From: Erythroxylum novogranatense
Lineage: Eukaryota; Streptophyta; Magnoliopsida; Malpighiales; Erythroxylaceae
NCBI GenBank assembly: GCA_029891385.1
Contig: CM057235.1
Location: forward strand, 8,489,001-8,553,000
Direction of reading: 5' to 3'
Length of the DNA stretch: 64,000 nucleotides
Shown: positions 60,413 to 64,000 of the stretch, piece after piece
How positions within the stretch are numbered: position 1 is the stretch's first letter
Layout: each line of letters begins with the position of its first letter
Position numbers and translations under genes: made by a program
The notes under the pieces: generated by a model
Told to the model about the DNA's origin: nothing
The model's input: the letters and a program-made list of their open reading frames with translations, nothing else
Database searches by the model: none

Positions 60413-62369
60413 TGTTGGGACCCGATCCGAAATCCGAATCCCAACCGGAAGAGCGGGAATGGAAGAAGCAGAGAACAAAGCAAACGAAAACGAAAGCGGA
60501 AGCAAATCAAAATCGAATACGAATACGAACAAATATGAAGTGAATCAAAGCAAAGAAACGAAACATAAGGCGAAATCAAATCAGATACAAATCGAATCAC
60601 AAATCGAACGAAAAAGCGAACGAATCAAAGATGGAACAAAACTGAACCCGACAACCGAACATAAATAGCGAAGAAAACGTTTGCGTTGGAAACCTTAAGA
60701 CATGTATTCTAAACCAATCAAATCCGGTATAACTTTTTTTCTTTCTTTTCCATTTTACTCAATCTCATACAAAGTCATTCCCCTTTCCAATCTGGAATTC
60801 ATCAATTTTATAATCTCAATCAAAAACTCAAATCTAGCAACACAATTTATATACAAGACCATTCATATTCATCTCATCTCAATTCAGTATGCAAATCCAC
60901 ATTCCATATCCATACACAATTTCATAATCCATATACATCATAAATTAATTATTTACAAAACCTTAATGGCATTCCAAGCCATAATACAACATCAATATCC
61001 AAAATCTGAATATGTACACAAATCCAATGATCGCAGAATTCTCAACAACAATCTAACTTACAAACAAAACAATATGCACAAATACAAACAAAAACCTTCA
61101 ATTTTCTTTACCCGATCTTCTTCTCATCACCTGTGGATGGGAATGAAGGGGTGAGCTTATAGCTCGTGGGTAACAGTTTATAACAAATAAATAAGAAAAA
61201 CCTTTAAAAACACTTTTCTTTTCTTTTCTTGCAGAAACTTTATTTGAAACCCATAAAGAACATTTTCAAATGTTCTTTTCCCGTAGTAGTCGAAATCACA
61301 ATTTCCAAAACATAGATGCATCAATCATATCACTTCACAATGCAAATGCACACATAATGGCTCGAGAGTTCCTTAAACATAACAATTTACACCGTAACAC
61401 AACGAGTCTAATTTTTCAAGATCTCGTGGCCTTAAGCGGGCAGCCGGGAGAAGGCTATGGGTCATCATGCACGAGACTAACGAAACAGGTTTTCTCTTGC
61501 CCAATCACAACCACATAATCATGCTTAAATCAATTTATCGAAAGCTTTTTTTCGAATATACAAAATGCCATGGAATTTTCGAGGCATAACACAAATGTAT
61601 TTTGCAATTCATCAAAAGTTCATGTATTGAATCAATAATGATTTTTCAAATCATTCATACAATGATGCAACATTTATGATGCAATTGAAATCAGAAAATC
61701 TCTTTGTTTAAAGAAAGCAGTAGTGGCTTATAAATTCTATTATAAACAAGTACCCACCTCATTTCCATGCTTGAAGCTTGTCCAATGCTTCAATTTGACC
61801 ATTTCTCCTTTTATTCTTCCAATTGAAAAATCCCTACACCAATGTAACACAAATTCAACCTCATAATTAACATAATCCTTAAAATTGAACTTAGAAAACA
61901 CTAATTCCACATAAAATCAAGCCATCTAAATCACCAATTTTCAAAAAATTGCAATTCAAAAATTAGGCATAACCCTAATTAATTTCCATCCAAAATTGAT
62001 CCCATTAAAACATGTAATCTCCAAAATTGACTTTAGAATTCACAAACCTATACCAATTCCAAGGTATCTAAACCAAAAACTCTTTAAAATATCAAAGATA
62101 AAAAATCGACTCTTACCTTCATCTTTTCCAATTTCATATTTTATTGGTTCATGATGGAGCTCTCTTCATTCTCCACCTTTTTCTCTTTTGAATCAACATA
62201 GAAAGCTTGCTTGAAGACCCCTAAAAATCAAACCCTAGCTCTCCCTCTCTTTTCTTTCTCCTTCACTCATCTGAAAGCTTGCTCTCCCTTCTCTCTTCTT
62301 TCTCTTGTCTTTTTCTTCTTTTGTCTCTTAATTGTGCATCCTCTTTGGGAAACCACGACAGCCACTTGA

Positions 62370-62376
62370 TTTATAC
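62370..62376 (-). promoter_or_regulatory. TATA box of LTR I
   Basis: GTATAAATCAAGTGG on the minus strand, equivalent to the LTR3 box at 20232, followed by a purine-rich leader with GAGAGAAGAAAG-like text. Confidence 0.65.
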
Positions 62377-62549
62377 ATGCCATGTCATTTAATGAATGTT
62401 AAATGACCTAATTGTCCCTCCATGTAAGCCTATAAACTTAATCCTTTAAGTAAACTTCCAAAATTGCCCCTTCATTGGTCTTTAAAACTGACATCTTGTC
62501 TTATTATTTCGATCAGGTAAATGAAGCCATTTGACAAAACCTTCTTTTA

Positions 62550-63780
62550 GAGAAATGTCTCTCTATGTCTTACAAATCCATCGCTTCAAGAATCAGATCA
62601 ATCGGAGCTCTATAACTCAAGATATCTCCAAAATACTTAAGTATGTTCTTTAGACCCGAGGCTGAACACTACTCCGAGCTTCACTCAAAAAATTGAAAGT
62701 CTTAGGGACTTAATTGTCGTTCATCTCCTTCATAACATTTGTAGCCCCATGTCTTTATTTTAATTTGCAATAAGAATCAGATTGATTAGAGCTCTATAGC
62801 TCCATATATCTCCAAATTACCAAACGATGTTCAGACCATTACAAAACCAAAACTGAACACTACACCTAACTCCGATCCGAAAATTGAAAGTCTTAAAAGC
62901 TACATTGTCGATTGGCTCCTCAGATAAATTGTAGATCCATCTCTCTAGTTTAATTTGCAAAAAGAATCAGATCAATAGGAGCTCTACCGATCGAGATATC
63001 TCCAAAATACTGAACCCTGTTCAAACTTTTACAACCGATCAGCTCACTTTGATCAAATCAACCTTTTTCAATTTAATTCCAAAACTGATCAATCTAGTAT
63101 GGAAAGATAGAAATATGTCTTAGAAATCCAAAGCTTCAAAAATCGGGTCGATCGGAGGTCGAACGAAGAAGTTATGGCCAAAATAGTGAAGGGAGGTCGA
63201 TTGGCTAAAAATTGACCCCTCGGGCCGATCGATCAGCGCGTGGGCGCCTCGCTCGCCTGATCGGGCGAGCGTCCGAGCGCTACCCACTTAAATGTCATCC
63301 TATAACACATCCAAACTTTAAATTATCATAACTTCTAGCCCCGATATAAAAAAAATTGCATACTTTATGGCATTAGAAAGTTGGAAACATGAGCTATAAT
63401 TTCATTAAGACCCTATTAACAAATTCTACATCAATGAGGGTCAAAATCTAAATCGAAGCTACTGCCCGGAAATTTCCATACTAACAACATTCAAACTTCA
63501 CATTCTCACATCTTTCAACCTCCACATGCAAAAATTGCATATTATACATCACTTTGAAGCTATTCTAATTCTCTATAACTTTCACGTAAACCATTTACTC
63601 CAATTCAAACCACATCAGTATGGCAATCGGCCTTAAAGCACAATACACACAAATCTATACTTCATAGTATCTTTCCAAAACAACGCCAAATACACTTAAC
63701 TTCAGAATCTCATAACTTTTGATTCTGATATCGAAAACTGTCAAACTTTATGGCTACAGAAAGCTCTCAACATAATCTAC
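62550..63780 (-). repeat. Seven or more degenerate ~180-bp modules in LTR I
   Basis: Copies are anchored by AATCAGATCAATCGGAGCTC-like text at about 62591, 62775, 62965 and 63139 (spacing 184, 190 and 174 bp), with weaker copies near 63339, 63507 and 63710. The same module occurs once or a few times in the gypsy array ('gcgattcttgaagcattgaa' near 3269) and in LTR E (near 51735). Confidence 0.75.
63225..63285. repeat. GC-rich palindrome cluster in LTR I
   Basis: CGCTCGCC, 5-base spacer, GGCGAGCG near 63249-63270, with GATCGATC and AGCGCG text just before and GAGCGC after, inside an AT-rich LTR. Confidence 0.8.
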
Positions 63781-64000
63781 AAATTTCATGAAGATCATTT
63801 CCTTAAAATCTGTCTAAATAAAAAAGTCAACTCTTTACTCCAAAAAGTCAAACTTTCTAATTTCTTCAAAATTCTCATACTTTCACTTTTCATTTCATGC
63901 TTTTCAACTCCATTTCAATCAACCCATTCACTTTAACTTTCATAACTCATACAACTCTACTAAATTTTCAAAGTCATCAAAACCAATCACTTCATTTCTC

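Larger units (their letters stand above)
60413..64000 (-). mobile_element. Gypsy-type LTR I, 3' end at 60413, runs off the window
   Basis: Plus strand TGTTGGGACCCG at 60413 is the complement of an LTR end ...CGGGTCCCAACA. The next 250 bp are the same ATTCG-rich text as the LTR ends of the gypsy array, in reverse. Further in, on the minus strand, come ACGAGC..GAGCTCACCCC-like text (near 61150), the GCCCGCT..GGCCA block (near 61430), a TATA box (62370-62376), then degenerate ~180-bp modules and a GC-rich palindrome cluster (63225-63285). The order equals that of LTR3. No primer site adjoins 60413, so this is a 3' LTR or solo LTR. The left flank reads AAAAC. Confidence 0.8.

Noticed and set aside
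60459..60668. 69-codon Lys/Glu/Asn-rich frame
   Set aside because: Antisense of the ATTCG-rich LTR end that is also present, non-coding, in the gypsy array.
1..64000. Host protein-coding genes, tRNA or rRNA genes
   Set aside because: No multi-exon frame with recognisable domain, and no cloverleaf or rRNA text seen; the only tRNA-like matches are 12-18 nt primer sites of retrotransposons.

Overview
This window looks like a gene-poor, repeat-dense part of a plant nuclear genome, probably a dicot because it is AT-rich. I see no convincing host gene, tRNA, rRNA or CRISPR array. Almost everything is LTR retrotransposon or LINE sequence. The lineages (Ty1/copia, Athila-like and chromovirus-like Ty3/gypsy, L1-type LINE), the initiator-tRNA-Met and tRNA-Asp-type primer sites and the nested layout are typical of plants. 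All assignments are by eye from motifs and termini; no database search was run.

Layout. 1-1739: 3' part of a gypsy-type LTR (family H). 1740-2167 plus 22669-~23700: one L1-type LINE fragment split by a gypsy insertion. 2168-22668: a non-coding gypsy array of three LTRs and two 648-bp internal regions, bounded by one target duplication (AAGGA). Its second internal region is split by a copia element (copia A, 8126-17732, duplication GTATG). ~23721-27702: Athila-like remnant D (minus). 27703-~36451: Athila-like element C (minus) with two LTRs and degenerate gag-pro-pol. ~36452-38817 and 52154-~52330: Athila-like gag remnant G (minus), split by a gypsy-type LTR E (38818-52153, duplication AAAAC) that itself contains copia F (41662-51560, minus). 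53410-56887: solo LTR H (minus, duplication CTAAT). 56893-60412: AT-rich with no recognised gene. 60413-64000: another long gypsy-type LTR (I, minus) running off the window.

How the parts relate. The insertions form a readable stratigraphy: LINE, then gypsy array, then copia A; D, then C; G, then E, then copia F; and solo H in a separate spot. Most coding sequence is broken. The longest open frame, 330 codons, is not a pol gene: it is an extra ORF downstream of pol in copia F.

Most notable: the three-LTR array with a single duplication; clusters of short palindromes, different in sequence but similar in design, in nearly every element; shared and partly permuted modules between LTR families; and a recurrent indel signature at CAG/CCG-type sites in both copia elements that may be a sequencing artefact of methylated DNA.
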